From assembly GCA_015680685.1 (NCBI GenBank), contig MNCI01002984.1, positions 586,248-650,247 on the forward strand: a stretch of DNA of 64,000 nucleotides. Direction: 5' to 3'. Of the stretch, positions 12,544 to 22,540 are shown one piece after another; the first letter of the stretch is position 1; the number at the start of each line of letters is the position of its first letter. The notes under the pieces are model-generated. The model saw only the letters and a program-made list of their open reading frames with translations. It did not search any database and was not told where the DNA came from. The translations under genes and the position numbers were made by a program. Source of the DNA: Gnetum montanum. Its lineage: Eukaryota; Streptophyta; Gnetopsida; Gnetales; Gnetaceae.

Positions 12544-13742
12544 CAAAGGATTTCAACTATTTAAATTTTAATCATGTTTAGTAATATTCAATGATATTAA
12601 GAAATCAACTATCATACTTGATCTTGATCTTGGTGACATATAATGACATGTTGAGAGAGCCAAATTTTCACACTTTTATTTACCTCTGATAGTGTTAGTC
12701 AAACATAAGTAATTTGCAGCATATCACATATTCCCTTTACTCGTAAAGAATTTTAAGATAATTCACTTGATATTATAGACTATTTTACATAGAGAATATA
12801 ACCTTTTCCATTATAGCCAAAATCTTCTTATAACATCTTGTGTTCCTTCCAAGCAAGCTTAGGATGAAATTAGCTAATAAATGTAACAAAAATATAAATA
12901 TGCATCTACACATAATAGTTCAATAAACACAATGGAAGATTAAATACAAAGCAACTATAGAAACAAAACTATAAAGGAATACTTCCATAACCACAACTAG
13001 CTAGTATGTATATAAGCCATCAAATCAAACAAATATCCATGAAATCAACTATCTAGGAAGAACCATACTATCTTAGGTGTATACTATCAAAAAAAATATG
13101 TACACTAAAGACAAGATATACATTATTCATAATAAATATCCACAACTCATCAACAATCTAGTCCAACACCTTGCACAAAAGCAAGATATGTACACTACAA
13201 ATAAGATATACTATCAAAACATCTTAGGTCTATACTATTAAAAAACATATGTACACTACAAAAAAGATATACATTAGTCAAACTAACTATCCACAACTCA
13301 TTAATAATCTAGTCCAACACCTTGGGCAAAAACATCCATCTCTCAAAAAAATAAGTACAAAAGTATAGCTATATATAAAGAAGCAAATCCTACATCTCCT
13401 TCCTTAATCTTCCTGATCTCTAACACTCCCAGCTCCACCACCTGCATAAGATATAGTCAATATAAAATTAAGTTGGACCCTGTACTAGAAAAGAGAAGTA
13501 ATGGTACTAGTAACCTACATCAAGGTTAGTTCATACCCATGTACTATTAACAAACATATTAATCATCATGAGGCATTAAACAACATTACTATAAACTCAT
13601 CATGACACAACCAAACTAATAGGTAAGTTAATCATGTATTATTTCATTTTACCGTATTATAGAGTAGGATACATAAAGGATATAAGGAATTTAAATTTTT
13701 TTCCATATTGAGATTCACTCGAAGCCTAGGAAGTAATATATG
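12544..13742. other. Unassigned AT-rich sequence between elements A and F
   Basis: About 1.2 kb with no supportable coding region on either strand. It contains one 151-bp-period direct repeat (listed separately). No LTR boundary or protein motif was seen. Confidence 0.5.
13070..13343. repeat. Pair of direct repeats, period about 151 bp
   Basis: Blocks beginning ATCTTAGGTGTATACTATC (13070) and ATCTTAGGTCTATACTATT (13221) each run about 120 bp through TATCCACAACTCAT and AATCTAGTCCAACACCTTG. They are diverged, so the duplication is not recent. Confidence 0.75.
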
Positions 13743-13795
13743 TGATGAGTGGTTGGGTATTCCAATACTCAACCACACAAGTCACACGTGTTCAT
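13743..13795 (-). repeat. Element F 3' LTR, outer 53-bp piece
   Basis: Starts TGATGAG, like the inner end of the element A LTR (TGATGAAC), and ends at the TTCAT target site of D1. It resumes at 19453 on the other side of D1. Joined, the LTR is about 816 bp, close to the 743-843 bp of the A/C family. Confidence 0.5.
13791..13795. repeat. Left target-site duplication of D1
   Basis: TTCAT directly before the TG of the D1 LTR; an identical TTCAT lies directly after the other end at 19453-19457. A perfect 5-bp match is the normal footprint of LTR retrotransposon integration. Confidence 0.85.
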
Positions 13796-14926
13796 TGAGG
13801 AACATTGAACTTAGAAAGGGGGATGAACAAGTTCCCTAATAAAAAAAATATCCAACAAAAATCACACATAAGCAAATATGTGGTTCCCCAACTTGGGTAC
13901 TCCACATTCAGAGGAGAGATCACTTGCATACTTTTAGACTTTGTTTCTCTCAAAAGTGATTTGAAGGGTACCACATCCTATGAAAGTTCTAAGCTTTGCT
14001 TTGGAGTGATTTGACATCATGAATCCACTCAACCTTGCAAGGTTCCAACAAGGTTAGAATGTGGTTTACAGGATCCCATAACCTTTACAACTTAAGCTCC
14101 ACTCTAGAGTGTTGTGGTGTCACACCAACACTCAATCCCGTAGGATCCCAACAAGCTCAAGGATGATGCCTTATCATAATAAGCACATCAACCCTAGTGG
14201 GCCAACAAAAAGAGAGAAAAAATCTCAAGAAAAGAATGTAACTAATATATAAATCCTTAACTTTGAGGCACAATTCAATATCACTCAATATGATAACATA
14301 GATGATATGACAATGAAGTACAATAAATAAGCAAATGATATGACAGATTAGGTACACAAGTGCCATATGCAATGATTGCTTTGATATTGAATATTCATGC
14401 ACAACACTTGCATATTTCCCAGGAGAATGAAGTCTCTCTGCCAAAGGAGACGTCTTCATGGAGATGTTTACTTCTCAAATTAGATGTGTACTATTTCTTT
14501 TAGATGTCTTCTTCTGAGAAATTGTCAACTCAGCCAAGATGTCTTCATCTTTAGGGAGACATATTTTTTTAATAGTAGATGTCTATTGCTTCTACAAGAC
14601 ATCTTCTCTGGTTCTTCTACACTTCGACCAAGACATCTTTTGATTCTTGTAGACGTCTTCTTAGTTTTTGGGCTTTACTTTATGAGGATTCCTTTTCTTG
14701 ATATGTTGATCCTTGATCTTGGGAACTTCTTCATTGTTTTGTAGTCTTCATCTTGGTCCTTGATCCCACTTAAGTCCTTGTAGCCCTCATTTTGACATCT
14801 TGTTGTAGCTTTCATTTCTTGGGCTCTCCTTGTGGTCTCCATGTTCTTGTCCTACAAATACAACAACCTCACAAGCAATCTTGTTCTTCATTTTTCTTAG
14901 GGGTTTGACATATCAAAAGGTCAATA
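13796..14926 (-). repeat. 3' LTR of D1
   Basis: Begins TGAGGAACATTGAACTTAG on the plus strand and ends GGTCAATA; the other LTR ends GGTCAACA, so the terminal CA/TG has decayed here. Between 14448 and 14658 it holds seven copies of the 8-mer AGAYRTCT, two of them still AGACGTCT. See findings. Confidence 0.85.
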
Positions 14927-16865
14927 ATCTCCTTCTTTTTGGTGATGTTCAAAACTTTAGAAAATGGGTTAGTAGTCTCTAGAAGGCATCAAGACATAGA
15001 TTTCCAATTATGCTTAAAATATTAGTCAAGTCACACCATAATATAATATTCAATTATTTCAGATTAACCAAACTCTACTACTTTTTGAACATCATAAAAA
15101 AAGAGTGAAGATAGAGTTGAAAATGATTATAAGAAATGCATATGAACTTGAGTATGCTATAGATATAAACATGATACACAATCAGTTAAAAAGTACTCAT
15201 CACTTAACATTTATAGAATAGAATTGAAGAAGTTAAATCAAATAAGTGCTGCCTTTTATTTTTGCATATATAATGTTAGAAATAATGAGGTACAACCCTT
15301 ATATATGAAATCCCAAGATGAAATTTTAGCATTGAAGATTATACAACTTGTCTTTGAGTCAATAAGTCAATACTCATAGATTTATCTAGTATTCTCCTCC
15401 TTTAAACATAAAATGGTAAAGCATAGCAATTTTAGGGTAGGAAAAACAAGTATATATTTCATTTCTTACCAAAAGAGATCATGAATACTTGTTTTAGTTC
15501 CAACTTTTCATTGAACATTGAGATCTTGGGAAATATTTGCAAGAAGGGCCTATGGTACTTAAAAAGATACAAACTACATATAAAAGATCAAATATAAAGC
15601 TCATAGGTAGGTTCATAAAACATATTTAGGTAAGGATTTTAATAAGATTGCACTTTTACTTGCAAAACATTACTAGATGAATAAGCTCTTTCTTACTCAT
15701 TTGTAGCTGAGGGTGATGGAGTGGAATGTCTTGGTTCCTAAGTATATTTTGGTGGAGGTCACAAAAGACTCCCCCTATGCTGGTGGCCTCTTGGATGATA
15801 ATTGATGATAAGAACATAATCCCCCTACATATGTGTAGATTCTAGTACTCCCTTTGATGTCATTTGAATCAACTTGTTCTTTTCAAAGATGATTGTCAAA
15901 GCTCTTTTATCATCAAGGTACTGTTCCTGCCAAGCAACAATGTGATCGAGTATTGAGACTAGAGTCTCTTATTAGTAGTATCGATAGTACTTGCAAAAAT
16001 GTATCTTTAGAAGATTCAAAATTCACAAGTTTCACCAAATGTACCAATTTAAATGCTTAAATACTCCTAAATAAATGAGCTTTGATATCTTAGGAAAGCA
16101 TAATAAATAATGAATAGTTCATCACAAGTTTTTCTTAGATCATGAATTACATGCAAAGGTTAAGGGTCAAAAACCAAGATAGTAAACCAAAAGATGATTT
16201 ACAATAAATTCATTATAAGTTCCACATCACAGACTTCCATAATCAATTGCATCATACTCATATGTACATAAAAGATACCATAAACAATAATTAAAAAAAT
16301 TCTCCTATAAGAGTAGATCTAGGGATAACATGCCATGAATAAAGTAAGCACATATCAAAAGCAATTTAGACTTCCAAACAAAATATAGCAAGGAGATAGA
16401 AACTTACCTTTACTTACCTTACTTACAATTGAGAGGAAGAAGACTAATGAAGTTTGAGAGAAGGTTCTCTATCATGAAGTACCTGCTTACCTTTTAGTTA
16501 TTTTTTATTAGATACTTTGTATGATGACTCTATTTGTTCATGTTCTTTATGAATGATCCTTGATCTCTTATTGTATCATCCATCTCTTTGAGAAAATTTT
16601 CAATTCTTCACTTCTTTTTATTTTGAGCTATTAGTGTCTACAAAATATCCTTACTAGAACCTTTTTGACAAGACCAAGAATTAATCTTATTTTGATCATC
16701 ATGTGAATAACCAAAGTGTTGTTTATTACCAAAATTTTTACAAATAAATAAAGGATTTTCCTCATGAAAATCACGATCAAATTTGACTATGATCAAGCTT
16801 GAGCTTGTATCTCCTTGTGAGATTATTTCTAAATTGTTTGGCTATTTTTCATGAGTCTCTCCTTC
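14927..16865 (-). other. D1 non-coding internal region and polypurine tract
   Basis: Next to the LTR the minus strand reads CACCAAAAAGAAGGAGAT, a purine tract suited to plus-strand priming (about 14927-14943). The rest is AT-rich with no reading frame on either strand that resembles pol. Short matches to the same region of D2 exist, for example around CTCCCCCTATGCTGGTGGCC (about 15770) against CTCCCCCTATATTGATGGCC (about 50400). Confidence 0.7.
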
Positions 16866-18126
16866 TTAAAAATTTTTGCAATCCTTATTTAAAGGGGTTA
16901 GTTGTTGAATCTTAGCCTTTATATTTAAGATTTCTCCTTTTACTTTGGCATGAATTGCATCAAGCTTCATATTCAAAAATTTCTTTGCTTTCCTAATTAA
17001 ATAATGTAGAAAAAGAATTTCTTCTCTTAATTCACTATACCTTTCATCATACTTACCACTAGGTTTAGTAGCATATAGTAAGTTTCCATTTGTAAGAGCC
17101 ATGCATATGAGCTGAGAATCTTTGGTAGAGACATATAATTCTTCTTCACCTTGCTCATAGTCATCTCAACTTGTATAGAAGTTGGTCTTTTTTAACTCGT
17201 CATCATCTTTGTCCTTTCATTGCCATCTACTATTACTAGGACATTTAGAGGGCACATGGCCTCTTCCACCACATACCCAACATTCTATAGAGGAAAAATC
17301 AAAATTAGAATTGAAATTTTTTTTACTTCTTTCCCTACCTCTTTGTTAAGTGAAGTGCTTGCCCCTTTTTGCCATGAGTCTTTGTAGCCATCTAGAGAGA
17401 AGAGCTATCTCCTCTTAATTACTCACGTCTTGCTCTATAGGTTCTTTTTCCTTTGTGGCTAATTTTAGAACAATAGGCTTTTCTTATATAGTGCCTTCAC
17501 TTATGATATTCATTTCATAAGCAATGAGAACACTTTGAAGGTCTTCAAATTTAAGTTTTGAAAAATCCCTAATTTCTTCCATTGCAGTCATCTTTGATGT
17601 GAATTTCAGTTGTAAAGTCCTAATCATTTTTATAATAACATTGCTTTTGGGCAAATCTTTACCAATCAATACCTTTGATGGCCACAATAAGATCATTTGC
17701 TCTAGAGAAGTAATCTTTTATTTTCTCACCTTCTTTCATTTTGAGCTTATCATACTCACTTTGTAAAACTAACAATTTAGATTGTTTAACACTTGAGGTT
17801 CCTCCATATGTAGCCTCTAAAGTTTCCCAAATTTCTTTGGCCATTTTACAACTAGCTACTCTATTAAATTATAATTTATTCAAAGCATAGTATAAACAAT
17901 TGTTTTCTTTTTAATTAAGCATAAACTTATCTTTTTCTTCTTAAGTCCATTTGTTCTAGGACTTGATGGCTCTTGTTGTGCCATCGATGGGTGGTATGTA
18001 GCCTTCAAGAATGGATTCCTAGACTTCAAATTCCATAGATTTGAAGAAGCCCTACATCCTTGCTTTCAAATAGGTGAAGTTGAATCCATTGAACATGGAT
18101 GGCTTTATGTATGAGGTTCCCTCCAT
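16866..18126 (-). pseudogene. D1 gag (UBN2-type capsid plus CCHC zinc knuckle)
   Basis: Translation starts at the ATG complementary to 18124-18126 (MEGTSYIKPSMFNG), just inside the primer site. It passes MAKEIWETLEATYGG and KIKDYFSRANDL, the helical capsid motif of plant copia gag proteins, and reaches an intact zinc knuckle at about 17237-17285 (C-W-V-C-G-G-R-G-H-V-P-S-K-C, spacing CX2CX4HX4C). The last 110 residues are Lys/Glu-rich helices, probably a coiled coil. About 420 codons, with several TAG/TAA interruptions, so this copy is not translatable in full. The protein would form particles that package the element RNA; no enzyme is encoded. Confidence 0.8.
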
Positions 18127-18164
18127 TGTTCATTCTTGGAAGATATAGAGTGTAAGAGTACCAG

Positions 18165-18176
18165 GCTTTGATACAA
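18165..18176 (-). other. D1 primer binding site (degenerate initiator-Met type)
   Basis: The minus strand reads TTGTATCAAAGC two bases from the LTR, against TGGTATCAGAGC in D2 and the standard initiator-tRNA-Met site. Two changes suggest weakened priming in this copy. Confidence 0.75.
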
Positions 18177-18178
18177 CT

Positions 18179-19452
18179 TGAGGATCGTTGGACTAAGAAG
18201 CAGTGGAGGGGGGAGGGGGGAGTGTGCAGGGGTGGTGGGTGTAAATAAGTTTCCCAATAAAAAAAATTCAACACAAAGCACACACAAGTAAATACCTAGT
18301 TCCCCAACTTGGGTACTCCATACTCATAGGGTAGATCACTTATACACCTCTAGACTCTATTTCTCTCAAAAGTGGTTTGAAGGGTACTACACCCTATACA
18401 AGTTCTAAGCTCCTCTTTGGAGTGATTCAACACCATGAATCCATTCAATTTCACAAGGTCATAATAAGCTTAGAATGTGGTTTCTATGATCACACAACCT
18501 TTACAACTTGAGCTCCCCTCCAAACTATTGTGGCACCACACCAACACTCAATCCTATAGGATCCCAACAAACTCAAGGATGATGCCTTCTTGTAAGAAGC
18601 ACATCAATCCTAATGAGGTAAAAGAAAAAAGAAAAACAAAATCTCAAGGAAAAAATGTAACTAATTTATAGATCCTTGACTCTGAGACACAGTTGAATAT
18701 CACTCAATACACTAGCACATATGATATGACAATGAAGTACAATACAAAAGCAAATGATATGATAGATTAGGTACACAAGTAGAGTATGTAATGATTACTT
18801 TGATATTAACTATTCATGCATAACACTTGCACATTTTCAAAGAGAATGAAGTATTCTTATAGCCTTGATTTTTTTGAAATCACCTTGAAATTTATGCAAT
18901 GACTATCTAATGGTCATTGGAGACATCTTCTTCAAGATTGGGATGTCTCACTACATGGACCTCAATTTAGAGGAGATGTCTCTCCACTAAAGGAGACATC
19001 TTGTAGGAGGAATCTACTGTTTCTTGTAGATGTCTTCTTCTAGGAAACTTTCAACTTGGCCAAGATGTGTTAATCTTCAAGGAGACATCTTCTTTTGATA
19101 GTAGACATCTATTGCTTTTGCAAGATGTCTTCTCTAGTTCTTTTGCACTTTGGCCAAGATGTCTTTTGATTCTTGTATACATCTTTTCATTTTTTGGGCT
19201 TTTCTTTTTAAGGATTCCTTTCATTAATATGATGATCCTTGATCTTGGAAACTTCTTCATTTTGCTATAGTCTTCATCTTTATCCTTGCTCCCACTTAAG
19301 CCCTTGTAGTCTTTATGTTGACATCTTGTTATAGCTCTCATTTCTTGGGCTCTCCTTGTGGTCTCTATGTTCTTGTCTTGCAAATACAACAACCTCACAA
19401 GCATCCTTGTTCTCCATTTTTCTTAAGATTTTGACATACCAAAAGGTCAACA
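18179..19452 (-). repeat. 5' LTR of D1
   Basis: 1274 bp, TGAGGATCG...GGTCAACA on the plus strand. It carries at least eight AGACATCT/AGATGTCT 8-mers between 18920 and 19164, matching the array in the other LTR. A G-rich stretch at 18205-18240 near the inner end could form a quadruplex. Divergence between the two LTRs is visible by eye, so the insertion is not recent. Confidence 0.85.
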
Positions 19453-20220
19453 TTCATGTGCAACTAGATTATAATCTGTAGATAGATAATATAAGTATAC
19501 TGATAGTTAATGTTACATTTATTATTGTTGTCTTTCCACTTAGAGTTAGCAAGGTGCAAATCATATGGTTTAACTCTTAGCAAGATATATGATGTACTAA
19601 TGTTGTTTGGATTGAAATATGCTAAGTGTCAAAATTATAAAAATGATTATAGATGCTAATGCTAGCTATCGACAATAAGTATTTTTTCCTAGTTTTCTAT
19701 ACATGTCTTGGGCTAATGTAACTATTGCTAGGATTACCAAGTAACTTTACTAATGAGAAAATCAAGCAAAGTCACTGCTAGGTTACCAAAGAGTTATCCT
19801 TTATGCTCAAAACAAGGTGTACTTATTCCATCTTACTAATAGACATAGAACATGTAAATGACTTAAGCAAAGTAAACATTACGGAAAAGTAAAATTATGC
19901 TAAGTTAAATTATGTAATGATGAAGAATAATTTTGATCTTTATTGTTAATCATGAATTATATCCAAGAACAATTCACTTGAGTAAAGATTTCATACAATA
20001 GTAATTCACCACATTGTAGGCATTCACTCAAACTCAAACTCATGAAAATAAATTACAAGAGTTTTGCTAAATGCTGGCAAAAAGTTGTTGTTTTGACACA
20101 ATGGTGGATTGGTATTTATAGGCATGACCATGGTCCACTAGATTGCATCTACAATGATGTATACAGAGCTATGATATTGTAGATATGGTATTATCATCTG
20201 CAAACAAAAAGATTTTATCA
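19453..20220 (-). repeat. Element F 3' LTR, main piece
   Basis: Begins with the second TTCAT copy and ends ATTTTATCA, that is TGATAAAATC on the minus strand, directly after a polypurine tract. It contains a TATA-like CCTATAAATACC on the minus strand at 20111-20123, placed as in the A/C LTR. With the piece at 13743-13795 it forms one LTR split by D1. No second LTR of F was found, so the call rests on boundaries and resemblance. Confidence 0.5.
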
Positions 20221-20230
20221 TACCCCCATG
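20221..20230 (-). other. Polypurine tract of element F
   Basis: The minus strand reads CATGGGGGTA immediately before TGATAAAATC. A G-run followed by TG is the usual border of a 3' LTR. Confidence 0.5.
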
Positions 20231-20364
20231 AATGATTGAAAACTCATCCTCCAATTAAAGAAAAAAGAAGATAGAGTTCCTTACAAAATTATGGATTCAT
20301 ATACAGAATTTGATATTATGACTCCTATATACATTATTGACTCTACTTAATCCCACATTGTTGT

Positions 20365-22540
20365 TCAAGTGGTGTTTACAAAATTATCATGCAACCCATG
20401 ATTGTTACATATAATAAAAAAACAACCCAAAAGAAAACAAAATAAAATAAAGCTCAATTTTTGGAGGGTCTTTGTGGCCTCACATAGCTCCTCCCTATGC
20501 ATCTCTCCATCCTCAGCTTGAGGAGGGGCCTCCTCTCGTACTGCTTCCGCCGCTGCTCTAGCAGCCCTTTCTCCTAATTTTGGCAATTTACAAACATAGC
20601 ACATTAGTACATATTAGTACACATTAGTGCATTAATATAACGTAGCAAAAAACATAAAAATATAGACATAAAAAATGTACAAAATTAATGCATATGATGA
20701 AGTACATATACTAATCTACAACCTCTGTGCGTAAGCCATGAAGCTTAAGGTGGAGTTTCTTGCCACTTACCTTTCCAACCTTAGAAGTAGCCTCCTTTGC
20801 AAGGCGTGGCCTCTTGATCTTCACTTTGGACTGTCCCACCATCTTCGCAATATAGTAATTAGCATTGTTCACATTTCCAGTGACAACTGGGGGACCCTCG
20901 CCTGTGCTATCATGTGAATAGTGTGACCACCCCAAAGCACCTTTAGTCATAATTGAATACAACTCATTGATCCCTTCTAGGGGGTTCTACGCATGAGTGG
21001 TTGTGAACATATGCTTTACCCAATACTTCGATAGCTGCTCACAATCTTGCATGATCCATCGCCCACCATCATGTACCACTAAGAGCTCTATGAACCTTTG
21101 TAGATACCCTGCAAAGAATGTGAAGTGTACGTGAGACCTCACTTGGTAATCTCTACATGTAGGCCAGTGGCAATGTAGGAGGCCTAGTTGGACCTCGCGC
21201 CCTCCTATAGTATCTTTTTCATAACCCATGCCTACTCCACCCCAAGGATTTTCCCTTGGCAGAGTAACTTTGGGAAGGCATGGGCACAAAAAAGGGGGTA
21301 GAGCTCCCAAACCTCAAACACAAGCATGTTTTTAATGGCTATGTCCTTGTGAGATCAAGTGGCCCCTAACCAACCCTTGACCTCTCCTCTTTGGTCCACC
21401 TCCTTGTTGGCCTTATCAACAACCAATAGGCCATTAGTGGGGAGGCCAAAGAGGTCAACAAAAAAGGCCTCATTAAGGTCTAGAACTACCCTCACATCGT
21501 GCACTTGAGTGATAAAGTGATAAACATTGCTACTGAAGGAGTCTATGATGGTGACTATTTTGGCCATCGAAATGCTTGGGCTAAGGGCCAAGAAAAGGTC
21601 CATCAACCTAGCATGTGTGGGCTTACTAGTCGACGCTTTTCAGGCCTAGTGGTACAACCAATAATGCACATCCTCTACATCACCATATTTCATGATGAGG
21701 GTGGCCTAAGCGCAGCCTGTGGTGACCACCGTCACTTGTCTTAAAGCAACTACCACTACAATAAAGGAAAAAAAATGTTAACACCATGCAAAGACAAATC
21801 AACGAGCACATGTGAGTAAGCACAAGAGCCAAAATAGTAAATGCTTATGCAGAACAAATGATGTATGGGATGGAGGTGGTGGTGCAAGCATCTCCTTGAA
21901 GTTGAGCTCACCACTCATACACTCCTCATCTAGCCAATCATGGATTTTCCCCACTCGAACACTCTTGGGTATCAAGTAGGGTAGGACCTTAGATCAACTC
22001 TCACTTGCTCAATTATGGCCTCCCAAAAGTTTGGACTAGAGGAGAATAAATTTAGGGTGGTAGGAGTCAAGGAAAGAGTATCCTCCTCATTGTGTAAGCC
22101 CTACTCATCAACTCTAAATCTAGCAATAAGCATGAGTGATTAGTAACCTATCATGAGCGAATAATAAAGGAACACATTGCAAAAAACCATAAGAGCACTT
22201 ATCCTCCAACAAAGTATATAGTTCCAGGTGGGTTTTGAAACAAAGTGTGCATGTGTAGAGCAACAAAGAGGGTGTTTCTCTTATTGTAGCAAGAGAACTC
22301 TGGCATCTGCCAAATCCTAAGATAAGGGTCAGGCATCCCTAGAACCTTTGCCCAAACCACCTGCCCTATCATCACTAGTAGTGGGCTCATTGGACATGAA
22401 TCTCAATATGTCCTGGTTAGCCTTGGGCAGCAATGTCTCGGTGACAATGCTTGCAGCCTCCACTGCTAAGTGTGACCACATCATTATCCTAAAGTTCTAT
22501 AGTAGGAATTCTAGGAACTCGCATGTCCCTAGCTAGAACC
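20365..22540 (-). pseudogene. Element F coding remnant, unrecognised, intron-like gaps
   Basis: I do not recognise this product. Open stretches on the minus strand at 21355-21606 (with DLFGLPTNGLLVVDKANKEV), 20987-21310 (with YLQRFIELLVVHDGGRW), 20711-20962 (Lys/Arg-rich C-terminal part) and 20365-20604 (Ala/Glu-rich helix) read as successive parts of one protein. They are GC-richer than the surroundings. The gap 20605-20710 is AT-rich and bounded by GT- and AG-like sites on the minus strand, as if it were an intron; 21745-21860 looks similar. It ends 135 bp before the polypurine tract of F, the position in which A and C carry ORF3. It could be an extra ORF of F or a captured host gene. Confidence 0.35.

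Larger units (their letters stand above)
13796..19452 (-). mobile_element. D1: gag-only Ty1/copia-like LTR element (TR-GAG type)
   Basis: 5657 bp with LTRs at 13796-14926 and 18179-19452, an initiator-Met-type primer site, one gag gene with a zinc knuckle, about 1.9 kb of non-coding internal DNA, and a purine tract before the 3' LTR. Protease, integrase, reverse transcriptase and RNase H are all absent. D2 at 47551-52874 has the same order and the same absence, so this is a family trait and not a private deletion. Such terminal-repeat-with-gag elements depend on the pol of a partner. Flanking TTCAT duplications prove insertion, here into the LTR of element F. Confidence 0.85.
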
